Shown here piece after piece: positions 24,859 through 36,234 of a stretch of DNA of 64,000 bases. Under the pieces are notes generated by a model. That model searched no databases. It saw only the letters and a program-made list of their open reading frames with translations, and was not told the DNA's origin. The stretch spans positions 4,076,507 to 4,140,506 of the forward strand of contig NC_079209.1 of the NCBI RefSeq assembly GCF_026745355.1. The letters are read 5' to 3'. Both the position numbers and the translations under genes were made by a program. Origin of the DNA: Beta vulgaris subsp. vulgaris (taxonomy: Eukaryota; Streptophyta; Magnoliopsida; Caryophyllales; Amaranthaceae). Each line of letters opens with the position of its first letter. Positions within the stretch are counted from its first letter, which is position 1.

Positions 24859-27800
24859 TTAAAGGAGATCAAGTTCCGCCAAAGTAGAGATACTTTGAGG
24901 GAAAGACTCAAACCATACAAATTCGGTGTTACCTGCACACTCCCAACGAGCTAACAAATGGGCCACACAATTACCCGCTCGTTTAACATGTGAAAAAGAA
25001 AGGGATTCGAAACTCAAACACATACGATTAATATCACTAAAAATATGAAACATAGGAGATCCACCATCACATTTATTCTTTACGGCATTGACCACGAGCA
25101 AGGCATCCCCTTCGAAAATAAGATTGCCATAACCAAATCTGCAGGCCAGCTCAACTGCGTATAATGCCGCCATAGCTCCGGCTGTAGGCACATCCCATTG
25201 CGTAGCTACTCGCCTAACCCCCATTGCACACACTCGTCCCTCAGCATCACGAAACACCACCCCCAACCCAGTCTCGCCATTTGGGGATATGTGCGCATCA
25301 AAATTCGCCTTCAGCACCATTGCAGGAGGGGCATTCCACGAAGACGCCGACGCCTGCAAACCTCCACGAGGCTGAAAAACCCGTTGCGAATACCCACAAT
25401 ATTCGTCCACCAACCTTACAAAATTCGCAGCCACATCAGGTGCTACTAAAGTCTCCTGGTCAAAAACTCTTTTGTTTCGACAGTACCACACAACCCACAT
25501 CAACGCGCACAGGGTACGCATCTCCTCCTTTGAACATCTGCTATGTAGCCAAGAGAAGACGACATCAAAAGGACCATCAGGGGCAGCAGCAATTAGGGGT
25601 CCATAAGTGCTTACCTTCCACACCTCCTGAGCAATAGTACACGAAAACAACGCATGACCAATTGTCTCACTTGGAGAGCCACACACAGGACATGAGGCCT
25701 CCTCACAGATGTGCCGCCACTGCAGCCGCTCCTTCACCCCCAAACTACCTTTACACGCGCGCCAGATGAAGTGTTGAAGTTTCGGTGGCCCCTGCACCCT
25801 CCAGACATTACTCCACAACTTCGTCTCCCCCTCACCATGTTGTAGTCGCCAGGTTCGAAGGTGGCCCAATTTACCCAGCCAATAACAAGACTTCACCGAA
25901 AATAACCCATTGCGAGCAGGCCACCAGTACCGCCTATCCTCAGACCGAAAGCGGGACAATGGAAGATTAAGAATCAGCGGCCACTCATCTTCTCGAAAAG
26001 TTTGGTGAACCAAGTCCACATCCCACCCCTTAGTATAAGGGTCTATCAAAGCACTCACCTTTAAATCCATATCACTAGCCTCCTGTGGTGTTGGGACACA
26101 ATGTGAGCCGTCTCCAATAATCCACGCGTCTTCCCAAACACTAATCCTTTCACCATTACCCACCCTCCACTTCAACCCTTCCAGTAATAAAGCCTTCGAC
26201 CCCCATATGCTCCTCCACGTAAAACTAGGATTATATCCCCGTCTTGCCTCAAGGAACTCCACCCCTCGGTAGTAACGCGCCTTTAGGACCTGATGTAACA
26301 AAGAAAGGCCATCCTGACACAATCGCCACGCCTGCTTTGCTAATAGAGCCAGATTGAAGCAATGTAAATCACGGAAACCAAGACCGCCCATGGACTTTGG
26401 GAGGCATAATGAATCCCAACAGTGCCAATGCATCTTCCTTTCCACACCATTAGAACCCCACCAGAACCGAGCAAACATAGCATGAATCTCATCAATAAGA
26501 CCACTAGGTAGGCAGAAAACGCTCATCATATACGTGGGAATGGCTTGAGCAACGGATTTTAATAGCACCTCTTTACCAGGACGTGATAGCAGTTTCTCTT
26601 TCCATCCTTGCAATTTCTTCCAGATACGTTCCTTAATACACGCAAAGGTTACCTTCTTTGATCGACCAATAACAGTAGGGAGACCTAGATATTTAGCCTG
26701 ACAAGCAACCTCCTGCACCCCTAATATACTTACAATATCATTGCGACGCTCCACATCAACACTGCTACTAAACACAACTTCCGTTTTGCTTAGATTGACT
26801 TTCTGTCCCGATGCTCTCTCGTATTTACTGATAATATCAGCCACCACAGAACATTCTTGCACAGAAGCTTTAGTAAACAGTATGCTATCGTCGGCAAAAA
26901 ATAGATGAGAAACTAGTGGTGCACCTCGACAAATGCGCGCCCCAGGAATCCTTTTCTCATGTGCTGCTTTCGATAGGAGAGTAGAGAAAGCATCAGCACA
27001 CAGGAGAAATAAATAAGGGGATATCAGATCCCCCTGGCGAAGGCCCCTAGATGGCACCAACAATCCGTCCACAACCCCATTGACTTTGAAAGTAAACGAG
27101 ACACTAGAAATACATGCCATCACCTTTGAAATCCATTCAACACAAAAACCCATCTTTTCCATCACTCTCTCTAGAAAACACCATTCCACGCGATCATATG
27201 CCTTACTCATATCCAATTTCAACGCACATACCCCCTCTCCACGCACATCCCTCCTTTTCATAGCATGAAATATCTCAAAAGCCACTAAAGCATTATCAGT
27301 TATAAGACGACGGGGAACAAAGGCACTCTGGTTTGGTGAAATAATAGAAGGAAGCAGCACTTTTAACCGATTTGCCAACGTTTTGGATAGAATTTTATAC
27401 ACCACAGTACAGAGGCTAATAGGTCGAAAATCCTTCATACTCTTCGGGCTCTCACATTTCGGAATCAATACAATGCACGTTTTATTGACCACACTCAAGT
27501 CCACCCCACCATTCCACCAATCCTGCACAAATCTAACAATATCCTGCCCCACAATATGCCAAAATTTCTGAAAAAATAGAGCATGGAGGCCATCAATACC
27601 TGGAGCTTTATTCGGGTGCATAGAGAACAAAGCCTCCCGAACTTCATCGTCAGAAGGCGGGGCCACCAATCGCACATTCATCTCCTCAGACACACACGCA
27701 GATAACCCACCCAACGCCTCATCCATATCAACCGGCTCATCTGACATAAATAGATCTTCGAAATAATGCCGCACAACCTCATTCATCTCTTCTCTTCCTT

Positions 27801-29531
27801 TTTTCCACACACCATTCTCATCCAGCAATCCCTTAATGCAACTGCGGCGCTTACGCTGACTTGCTTTATGATGGAAATATTTGGTATTCTTATCGCCATC
27901 TCGAATTTCATTTGCCCTTGCTCTAGCGTGCCAGTAGGATTCCTCCAGACGGTTGATAGCATCAAGATCACCAGCTATCGCGTGACATTGTGCGATAACC
28001 GACGCATCCTGGTCACGCTGCTGCAGCTCATCAAGTCCGGAGAGAGCGTTTTTTTTACGCTTTTTCAAGTCCCCAAAAATCTGCGACGCCCAACAAGCCA
28101 ACTTGTTCGACACCCTCGCCAGCCTGGTCGACACATCATCCCCACCCGACGATCTCCACGCCTCCTCTACAACTGTCGCACACTCGTCCCGGGAGAGCCA
28201 CATAGCCTCGAAGCGGAACAATTTGTTGTTGCGCCTATACTGATCATTTATCCCCGTTTTCAGCAGTAACGGAGCATGGTCGGAACGGTACCTAGGAAGG
28301 TGCGCCACTTCCCAAGAAGGAAACAAGTTACACCATTCATCATCACCCAACATACGATCAAGACGTTCCCTAATAAGCGTAGACGGAGAATTCCCACGTT
28401 GCCAGGTAAACCTGCTACCTTTAAAACCCAAATCCTTCACCCCACAATCATCAATAGCTTCTCTAAACGCATCCATCAGCCTCTCACTTCGAGGAACACC
28501 TCCTTCTTTCTCCTCTAGACTCACAATCTCATTAAAATCCCCAAAAAACACCAACGGGAGAGTGCATTGGTGCCTGATTTGCCGCAATAATTGCCACGTC
28601 AAATACTAATTCCCCAGTTCAGGCCAGCCATAGACCCCTGCTGCATACCAACTCGGATTCTCCTGGTCATCTAACACCGCCACAAGTACATGGTGAGAGG
28701 AAAAGGAGATCACAGACACATCCAGTTCATTCCACCACAAGCCAATCCCACCAGAATTCCCATTACTACTCATAGGGGTGTAAGTTATTTGGTTAAAAAC
28801 TGAAAACCAAACCAAACCAAACCGAATTAGTAATTTGGTTTGGTTTTTTTTGAAATTCGGTTTGGTTTGGATTCAAAAAAATTATTTTTTCGGTTTTTCG
28901 GTTTGGATTGGTTTTGGTTTTGGAAAACCGAAAAAACCAAATTATTGTCACTTAACATATTAATTTTGTCTATTATTTTTTTGTGTTTCTTTTTTTTAAT
29001 ATTACTTACGAAAATACAAAAATATTGTCACTTAAAATACGAATTATCAAAAAGTTTGGTTTAAATTCGGTTTGGTTTTTATCTTGGTTTGATTTAATTT
29101 CATTTCGGTTTGGTTTGGATTTTGGAATATGAAAAAAAATTGGTTTGTTTTGGTTTGGATTTTAAAAGAAAAAAAAATCCGGTTTAGTTTGGTTTGGTTT
29201 GGTTTTTGATTTCATATTTTGGTTTGGTTTGGTTTGGATTGAGTCGAATTTCGGTTTGGATTTGGTTTGGAAATTTCAAAACCGAATTTATTTCGGTTTG
29301 GTTTGGTTTTGACCTAAAACCAAACCAAAAACCGAACTTACACCCCTAACTACTCAGACATAACCCATCCGAAAACCCACAACGATTGCGAATTTTTTCA
29401 AGTATCTTCGTATCAAGCATTGTCTCCATCAGAAAGACAATATTCGGCCGCTCCCTCCAACATAAAGAATGAAGGGCACTAACTGTCCAAGGGTTAGCCA
29501 GACCCTGACAGTTCCAGCTCAAGATTTTCAT
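24859..29531 (-). pseudogene. LINE ORF2 polyprotein (endonuclease, reverse transcriptase, zf-RVT, RNase H), interrupted
   Basis: ORF2 starts at the ATG at 29531 (MKILSWNCQGLANPWTVSAL, the L1 APE-endonuclease start). It is interrupted after 29349 by the hAT element and resumes at 28764 in the same frame. One in-frame TAG at 28608-28606 follows, then an open frame to 24859, 1363 codons in all. Domains in order: AP-like endonuclease with FFGDFNEI and SDHAPLLL; RT with KAPGIDG, FRPISLC and FFADDSIL (near 26890, an FADD catalytic motif); zf-RVT (about 25820-25640, CPVCGSP..HALFSC); RNase H (about 25300-24880, FDAHISPNGETG..FEGDALL). The stop follows an Asn codon and could be a CAG-to-TAG change; that is inference. 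The ATG overlaps the ORF1 stop by ATGA. Confidence 0.9.
28773..29348. mobile_element. Non-autonomous hAT element inside LINE ORF2
   Basis: The 576-bp element has termini TAGGGGTGTAAGTTA and GAACTTACACCCCTA and an exact 8-bp duplication ACTACTCA at 28765-28772 and 29349-29356. The interior is a low-complexity GGTTTGGTTT / CGGTTTGG array. Removing it with one duplication keeps the LINE frame. Confidence 0.93.
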
Positions 29532-32500
29532 TGCTCTTCACGGGGTTGGGCACATCCAACCTCCGTTACTGGGACCATAGCCTGATCCTGGCATTCACCC
29601 TTCCATTTTTTATTACTACCAACCACCAGCACATCATCAACAGTTAATAGAACATCTTCACATTTACGTTTTCCAGTATTTTCAATATTATTAACATCCA
29701 CCGCAGTGACAGCAAGAGGGGAAAAATAAGAGGTATCCATAGGGGTAGCAGAGTGTCTACAAAAATTCACTTTTTTAGTTAAAGCAGGTACCTTTTTCTT
29801 TGGTTTCACCTTTTTGGGCGCATGGGAATCAGGTGTAATCCCCCACAATTTTAAAGGGTTTTCATAAATATATTAAAGTATTTATGTAGTTATATTTAAA
29901 TCCAAATGAGTTTGGAAAATGATTTGACTTTTAAAAAGGGTTGACTATTTTAAAAGTCAACTAAAAATATTTTTCATAGCTTAATAAAATTCGTAATATT
30001 AAATTAAGCATGTTTTAAATAAGAGTTTTAATTATTAAAGTATATTGAAAAAGAAGTTTAATGGAATCGAAACTCCTAAAAGGATAAAAAGGAAAAGAGT
30101 CATGTTGATGATTAAAGTCCTAAGTTGTTCATCTTATTAATCATCAAATCTTATTAAATCTTATCTCTTTTCCTAAGCCTAAAAGGATTAGTCTTTATGT
30201 AAATATCCTAAAACCCAATTATTTCACCCTACACACTTATTTTCTCAGAATCACGCCACTTTCTATTCTCTCTCCCCTCATGGTTTTATTTTTCCTCTCT
30301 TCACTCGTTTTTTCTTTCACCCGAATCTGATTGGCCACATTTCTCATAGTTCCGTTAATTTTTAGCCAAAACTTCCTTCTTGAAAGTTGTAGATCTCGAA
30401 AAGTTATTGAAGTTAGGCTCAAGAATCACTCAATTCCGATTCTTATCCTATTAGTTATGGCCTCTACAAGTTTCGCAATTCTGCTGCCATATTTCACTCG
30501 CGAATTCGGTATATTACTCTTTTTCTTCCTTTTTCCTTTTGATTCTTTTCCTCCTTATTGTTTTGGTTGTTTTTCTTTTCTTCTTCTCTAAGATTCCATT
30601 AAAGTATTATTTTTATATTATTTTATTGTTTATTAGCATGTTTATGATTTAAATTATTATTTTATATGGAAAATATATTTCGGTTTTCATATATGTAAAA
30701 ATAATAAATTTCAGATTTATTATTTTCAGTTTTTATTATGAAAGATATAGTTTTTAGGATTTTTAATCACTAGAAACTATATATTTAAAGTATAAATATG
30801 AGTTTTGGTTAGAATATGATTTTTATATGTATTAAATATATTTTCAGAAGATTTATAAATTTTTATAAGTGCTGGAATTTCAGAAAGTATGTATTTTAAA
30901 GGTTTTTAATGATTTTTAATCACTAGAATAGTTGTACTATACTAGAGATTAAAAATAATGAAAGTTTAATACATAAAAAACGATTTTTAAAGACGTTTAA
31001 AAGGGTTTGGGACGTTTTTAAAGTTGCTGTAAATTTTTAGTTCAAAGTATTTACTTGTTATTTTATTTTCTAGGCGGAGAATTCATAGTAGGGGACTTTT
31101 AGAGAGTAAAATGGCCTACCGTTCTTTACACAAGGTACGTACATAGTCTACGTGCTATATGGTTAGAAACATGCCTTAGGGATGTTTTATTTATTAGTAT
31201 CATGTATAGGACCTTGTTGTTCGTATATATGATTACTGAATTGTTTTACATGATATTTTGCCTATGTGCTACATGTAAATTAGAAATTATGAATATGTAT
31301 GTTTGTATGGAAGTTTGATGCAAACAAAAGAGTTCAGTTCATGTATTAATTCGTGAGAGAATTAATGTAAGTAAGTTGGAATCATGTGTTACATAGATTC
31401 TTTGAGATTAATTATTTATCTTATAAGAACCGTGGATCTTATTTGGTAAATATGAGTTATACCTATATAAAGGTACAGTTTACTGTTGGCTAGGTTCAAC
31501 AGGCAAGTTAGTAAAGAATAAAAGAAGTTAAAGGAGTCTTGAATGATAAGTTGTGAACACTTGTTGATTCTAAGATTAAAAAGGAGTTTTGTGATGTTAT
31601 GTGAGTATTAGTTGTGAGTGTTATGTGCTTGGTTGGTGTCAACACAAGTATAAAAATGAATGCAACGTAAAGTGAAACGAGATAGGTTATAGACTTTAGA
31701 CTGGTGCACGTCTAGAGTTGGACACTAAGGGTTGGAGTACATGGTGGTACCATGCTTTCCTGGATTGGATTGATCACCTTTCCTTTTAGCTCAAAGGTTC
31801 CTCGATATCGCAGGTCAATTGGAATATGTGGTAGCTCCCATATCTCTACTTCAGTATAGACAACTCGTCCCATAACTATTCCATTTAAAGAAGAAATAAA
31901 AGTTTAGAGTCTAGTTCAGTAAGAGTCATCTGCAGTTTGTTATATGCTTATTATTATTATTATTTATGTTGTAGTATCATGTTTAGGATTATTTATGTCT
32001 GATATGTAGTACTCAGCTTTGCTGATTACGTGCTTGTTTGTGTGTGTGATCATGGCTTTGCCTATTGATCCTGTGATGATCCTTCTGGTGAGCAGAGTCA
32101 GTATTGCATTGACATTACAGGTTCGCAGATGCATCACATTGGGAATCTGGAATGGAGAGGCTTATACTTAGCATAGTTTAAGTTGTTTTCGTAGGGACAT
32201 CTTTACTTAAGTTTGAGGTTTTTAGTTGGTGTGCTTTAGTTTCCAAACAGTTGTCATTTATTTCATAAGTTTAATAAAGTTGATTTTATTTTAGTAAATT
32301 GTTTTCCGCTGCAAAATTCTGAGTAAGCCGAAACGTTATCACACGGGCGATAATGCCTGGGTAATTCTCTAGATTTGTTATAAAAGTATTTTCTAGAAAG
32401 AGAGAGTTATCGGGGTGTTACATCAGGTCCCAAAGAGAATGTAGGGGATAAGGCAGCAGGTTGCCTCAAATCATGTGCATCATGGTTGACCGCCACCTCC

Positions 32501-33651
32501 ACCTGGGTCCCCACGTCCGTGTCAGCCAACAAGGGGGAGTTAGTGGTCCCCTCCCCATTTATGCAAGGAGCCCCATTAATGCTAGAAGCCCCATCACTCC
32601 CATCCTTCACACTACTGACAAGTGGACCCACCTCCACCACAGGAGTGGTCCCCTCAACCTGTGAATATAGTCCAGTAGACTCACATTGTACCCCACAAGC
32701 ACCCATCTTCTCAAACACCTTCCCCCCATTTTCTAAACCCTCCACATTACAACACTTGTCATTCCCATCCACAGTCAAAACCCCATTATCCAGACTCCTA
32801 TGATCCGCATTTCGAGAGGGGGAATGTATGGTTTCCACCCTCTTAGCATCCTTATTAACCACAAACAGAACTTTCTTCCTAGCTTTTATCGCCATTGCCT
32901 CCTCTCTATTCCTACTCCTCCCCTTATGTGGCGAAGCTTTCAACCACGCACCCCAGCCCAACTCACCTTCCTCCTCCAACAACAGCTCAACACTACAATC
33001 CTTATCACTGTGACCCAGCACCCCACAACGAAAGCAAAAATGAGGAAGCCGCTCATATTTGTACTCAATCATCATTATCACTCCATCCTTTCTCCTAATC
33101 CGTTGTTGACGACGCAAGGGCTTAAAAATATTCAACATAATTTTGACTCGACAGAAGCGTTCCAGTCCAAAATCATCCACATCCACCTCCAAAACAAGAC
33201 CTAAACAAGCGGTGACAGCCCTAATATCTTCTTCCGCACGACAGTTAAAAGGGAGATTATAGATACGGACCCAGAATGGGGAAGAATCCAAAACAACCTG
33301 CGAGGGTTGTTCGTCCCCCTCAATAGCTTGCAGAACCAACAACTTCTGTTCAAAACTCCAGGGTCTCCCAGCAAGGATCTTCTCCTTATCCTTCCAATGA
33401 AAAAATTGGAAAGCAAAAGTATTTGTATCAATCATCCGAACAACGAGACCATGATTAAGGGCCCAGATTTGGTTCATCGTCCGTCTAAGAGCATCAAGGT
33501 TAACTGTTCGTTCCGTGATTACCTTACCCACCAGCATAAGGGAGGTATTAACATCCGTATTTTGAGAATCCACCGCCCCCAAATCCACAATTTCATTCTC
33601 TTCCTCCAGAATATTCAAACGGGCACATTTTTCAACCAATTCATCCGCCAT
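29528..33651 (-). pseudogene. LINE ORF1 (DUF4283 and zinc knuckle), split by a solo LTR
   Basis: The likely start is the ATG at 33651 (MADELVEKCARLN); an upstream in-frame ATG at 33699 is less likely. DUF4283 covers about residues 30-180 (FQFFHWKDKEKILAGRPWSF, SPFWVRIYNLPFN). A CCHC knuckle follows at about residues 200-215 (CFRCGVLGHSDKDC), then a long low-complexity tail. ORF1 binds RNA in plant L1 elements. A solo LTR (29834-32422) interrupts the tail. Removing it with one 5-bp duplication gives 1530 nt, exactly 510 codons, with no other break. The frame resumes as SHAPKKVKPKKK and ends TGA at 29530-29528, overlapping the ORF2 ATG. Confidence 0.88.
29834..32422. mobile_element. Solo LTR (2589 bp), probably Ty3/Gypsy
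   Basis: It starts TGTAATCCCCCACA and ends CGGGGTGTTACA (TG...CA) and is flanked by an exact 5-bp duplication TCAGG at 29829-29833 and 32423-32427. There is no gag-pol, PBS or second LTR, so it is a solo LTR left by recombination. Length and GGTGTTACA ends are typical of large Gypsy LTRs (Tekay-like is a guess). The small frames inside are not genes. Confidence 0.88.
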
Positions 33652-33754
33652 CACCGTCCAAATCGACCACCCTAGGGTAGCGACACCAGCCAGCCGCACT
33701 GGGAACTATGCCCTAACCCAGAGAGAGAAGGGGACTTTACTCAAGTCCCAAGCG

Positions 33755-34244
33755 TAAAAACTACTTTCTTATTTAAAAAGTGCGGGTAACATTAATGTAG
33801 TTTAGGAAGTAGCGCAAAGTTTATCTTTAAAAAAAACTACCCTCATGCAGTCTGCAAAATCATCAAAATTTCCTCATAACGTTTGAAAATAACCTTAAAT
33901 TCCATTCACCCTCATGAATCAACTGCACACTTCCCACCAGGGTTTTATTTGGCCAAACTTGGTGCCAACTTCTATGGCCAAAGATGGTTCATGGATCAAG
34001 GCAACCAAACATGCAGGTATTGGTTGAGTCATACCTAATCAAATGTCTTCAACAACTAGAGTCTACAGGACGAGGTGATTTTACTATAACCAACTCTTCC
34101 TTTTAAGCAGAATGCTTGGCCTGTTTATCGGCGCTTAGATAGGCTTCAACCATGGATCTCCTAAGCATCAATCTGATCCACCAACTAAATTCTTTATGAC
34201 TAAAGCTAATTGACATTATTTGGACCATCCAACATATCCTACAA
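33755..34244. other. Stretch right of the LINE; no clear gene
   Basis: No supported exon. It is the genomic target of the LINE and leads into the minus-strand MON2-like pieces. Confidence 0.3.
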
Positions 34245-34825
34245 CTTGGGGGAATGTTTGCCTGGTGCACTATGCAATATGTCAATCGTCAACAAGTTAG
34301 AAATAGCACCCACTAAGCCTTTCAGAAAAGATGCTACATTGGGTGCCTGATGTTTGTTATAGGACAATAGGAATGCACTTCCCAAAAGCTAGCTCAAGAG
34401 TAGGAGAGCCCATTATCCTATATAAACCACACACCAACCTCCCATACGGTCGATGTGGGATCCTTTCCCTGGGTCAGTCCATAACATTCGTCCCCCCATA
34501 AGGACCAACGTCCTCGTTGGTCACGGCTGGCTGGTTCCAGGCCACCACTCCGTGGGCCACCACTCCGAGGTTTGGCTCTAATACCATTGTTATAGGACAA
34601 TAGGAATGCACTTCCCAAAAGCTAGCTCAAGAGTAGGAGAGCCCATTATCCTATATAAACCACACACCAACCTCCCATACGGTCGATGTGGGATCCTTTC
34701 CCTGGGTCAGTCCATAACAATGTTGAAGTCATAATCTTTCCTGATTCAACAGAATCCGCTATTGACCTTAATGATTGAGATGTCACACCATCAGGGCTTT
34801 CGTTTTTTCCCAATTTTTTCTGCTT
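34245..34825 (-). pseudogene. MON2: MON2-like exon fragment, interrupted by a TRIM
   Basis: After a good acceptor (AAATACAG) at 34826, an open frame reads KQKKLGKNESPDGVTSQSLR and runs into the TRIM at 34719. Beyond the TRIM the frame continues (GTQCSIFSERL) and then needs a shift to stay open (AISNLLTIDILHSAPGK). Its place next to the two MON2-like exons at 35.0 and 36.0 kb, and the SIFSERL..LL..AP pattern, suggest the exon before the one at 37.5 kb. The match is weak. The TRIM and the frame shift make it non-functional. Confidence 0.4.
34355..34719 (-). mobile_element. TRIM retrotransposon with two identical 132-bp LTRs
   Basis: LTRs lie at 34355-34486 and 34588-34719 (TGTTATAGGAC...GTCCATAACA on the plus strand). 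The target duplication is exactly ATGTT at 34350-34354 and 34720-34724. On the minus strand the LTR is followed by TGGTATTAGAGCC, a primer-binding site for initiator-Met tRNA, and a purine tract (GGGGGGACGAA) precedes the 3' LTR. The internal part is only 101 bp with no gene. Identical LTRs imply recent insertion. Confidence 0.92.
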
Positions 34826-34943
34826 CTGTATTTGAATGAACAAGCAAAAAGTGAAAACAAAAGAAAAAGGTCTAATAATTCACATTCATGCTAAATAAAA
34901 ATACTGAAAAGTGAAAACATCAATCAGTTGGCAATAGCAACAC

Positions 34944-35131
34944 CTTTGCTAGAATCTTCTCTGTGTTTCGAAGCAGGAGGAGCTCTTGGAAGGCACTTCC
35001 AAATTGACTGAAGAAAGAGAGACCACAAAGAAGACAAATGCTCCGATGGACAAAGAAGTGGTAAGATTTCAAGCATAGTACGTTGCAAAGGAGGAATGCA
35101 TCCGTGAAAAATTGTATTCAGGAACAGAATT
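34944..35131 (-). pseudogene. MON2: MON2-like exon (HEAT-repeat region)
   Basis: The minus-strand frame contains CIPPLQRTMLEILPLLCPSE and HLSSLWSLFLQSIWKCLP, which I recognise as the conserved segment before the C-terminal part of plant MON2, a large HEAT/ARM protein of Golgi-endosome trafficking. The acceptor is TTCTGAAG at 35132; a donor AAAG|GTGTTG is possible at 34944. The phase does not fit the exon at 36.0 kb by one base, so a small frame error is likely. Confidence 0.6.
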
Positions 35132-35468
35132 CTTCAGAAAATTTACTTACACTCTATGGGAAAAGCCACATTCAAAATGAAAATTTTAAGTAAACCTGCT
35201 TGCACATGGGAAGGACTAACTTTCAGTGTACCCAAAGGTAACTGTACCACATATGTAGCAATTAAAAAAAAGCCTTGGAGTCCATGCTGCAAGAAGTGTA
35301 GCATCTAAAATAAGAGGAAGAATTAATGTAAGGTACGCTCACTTTGCTTGATTTTCCCTTATCGGAACCATACTTTATTTATAGACAAGAGGTGTGTAAG
35401 AAATTATTTAGTTAAGAACATTGAGTAAAATGATGACACATGGCATAGGCAGTTCCATTACTAAAATA
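35132..35468. other. Intron-like AT-rich stretch
   Basis: It lies between two MON2-like minus-strand exons, adjoining a small Helitron. Nothing else seen. Confidence 0.3.
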
Positions 35469-35656
35469 TCTATACAAATATATTAAAAGGCGTATTTAGA
35501 AATTGCGTAGTATAGGATTTGATCCCGAGACCTCAAGTACATATACTAAAGTCTTAACCACTAGATTAAGTTGTATTTAGTGTTATTATCATAAAGTGTT
35601 ATATTAATAAATGAAATTTTTTCTTACCCGGGGCATAGCTCGGGCCTAATAACTAG
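35469..35656 (+). mobile_element. Small complete Helitron
   Basis: The 188-bp element starts TCTATACAAATATATTAAAAG and ends CTAG after a hairpin (CCCGGGGCATAGCTCGGG). It is inserted between A (35468) and T (35657), the usual Helitron target. It is non-autonomous. The same 3' hairpin type ends the fragment at 1-54. Confidence 0.8.
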
Positions 35657-35916
35657 TTACAGTGTTAAATGGAGAAAGGAATATAGTATCCTCCTAGGTG
35701 CCTCTACTCAATATTTTTTGGGGAGAGAAGAGGACAATTTTTTGGGGAGTGTTAAATGGAGAAGAGGACTGTGCTGCCTAGTCATGAAATGAAGTGCTTC
35801 AGTACTCAGGCCTTTAATAAACCGCAGGTAAAAGTCAACCTTTTCATTATACCAAAGATAAGCATACACGACACAATCACCAATCACGTCAGATCTCATA
35901 TTAGATGGTAACTTAC

Positions 35917-36033
35917 AGGATCAACTGTAGCACTATCCACAGTCGTAGTGGCCTGAATTGCCACATCCACTACTTCTAGCAGGTGCTTGTGATCATGTAC
36001 ACATTGCTTTCCAATATCAAAACAGACTCGTTT
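35917..36033 (-). pseudogene. MON2: MON2-like exon (39 codons)
   Basis: The exon is bounded by acceptor CCTTTAG and donor CCT|GTAAGTT and reads KRVCFDIGKQCVHDHKHLL then EVVDVAIQA, open throughout. It precedes the CIPPLQRT exon in transcription order, as I would expect in MON2. The sequence match itself is modest; the call rests on splice sites and neighbours. Confidence 0.45.
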
Positions 36034-36234
36034 CTAAAGGATATAAATCTTACTCTCTTTAGGCCAAAAAATTGATAAAGAAACCTCGAATCAACTAGTT
36101 GGTCTTATGGTACATCTCAGTATCAAGGACAATACCAAGTATTTCTCTTGGCGGATAGTTTTTACACGGAATGACTATTTTTGATACTGTGCAATATGTG
36201 AGATCCTATTCAAGTGAGAATTTGATAAAGTTAG

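Larger units (their letters stand above)
24831..33737 (-). mobile_element. Nearly full-length L1-type LINE with two nested insertions
   Basis: The target duplication ACTCAAGT(T/C)CCAAGCGT lies at 24815-24831 and 33738-33754, one mismatch in 17. The poly(A) tail appears as a T-run at 24831-24838, so the element runs from 33737 down to 24831. It has ORF1 (DUF4283 plus CCHC knuckle) and ORF2 (endonuclease, RT, RNase H). Without the solo LTR (2589 bp plus 5-bp TSD) and the hAT element (576 bp plus 8-bp TSD), the original length is about 5.7 kb, a normal full length. Only one in-frame stop remains in ORF2, so it is fairly young. Confidence 0.92.

Noticed and set aside
24859..28602. Plus-strand frames inside 25.2-28.5 kb as genes
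   Set aside because: Antisense shadows of the LINE ORF2; no independent motifs.
30331..30591. Membrane protein-like frame of 86 codons
   Set aside because: It lies inside the solo LTR and is hydrophobic only because of T-rich DNA.
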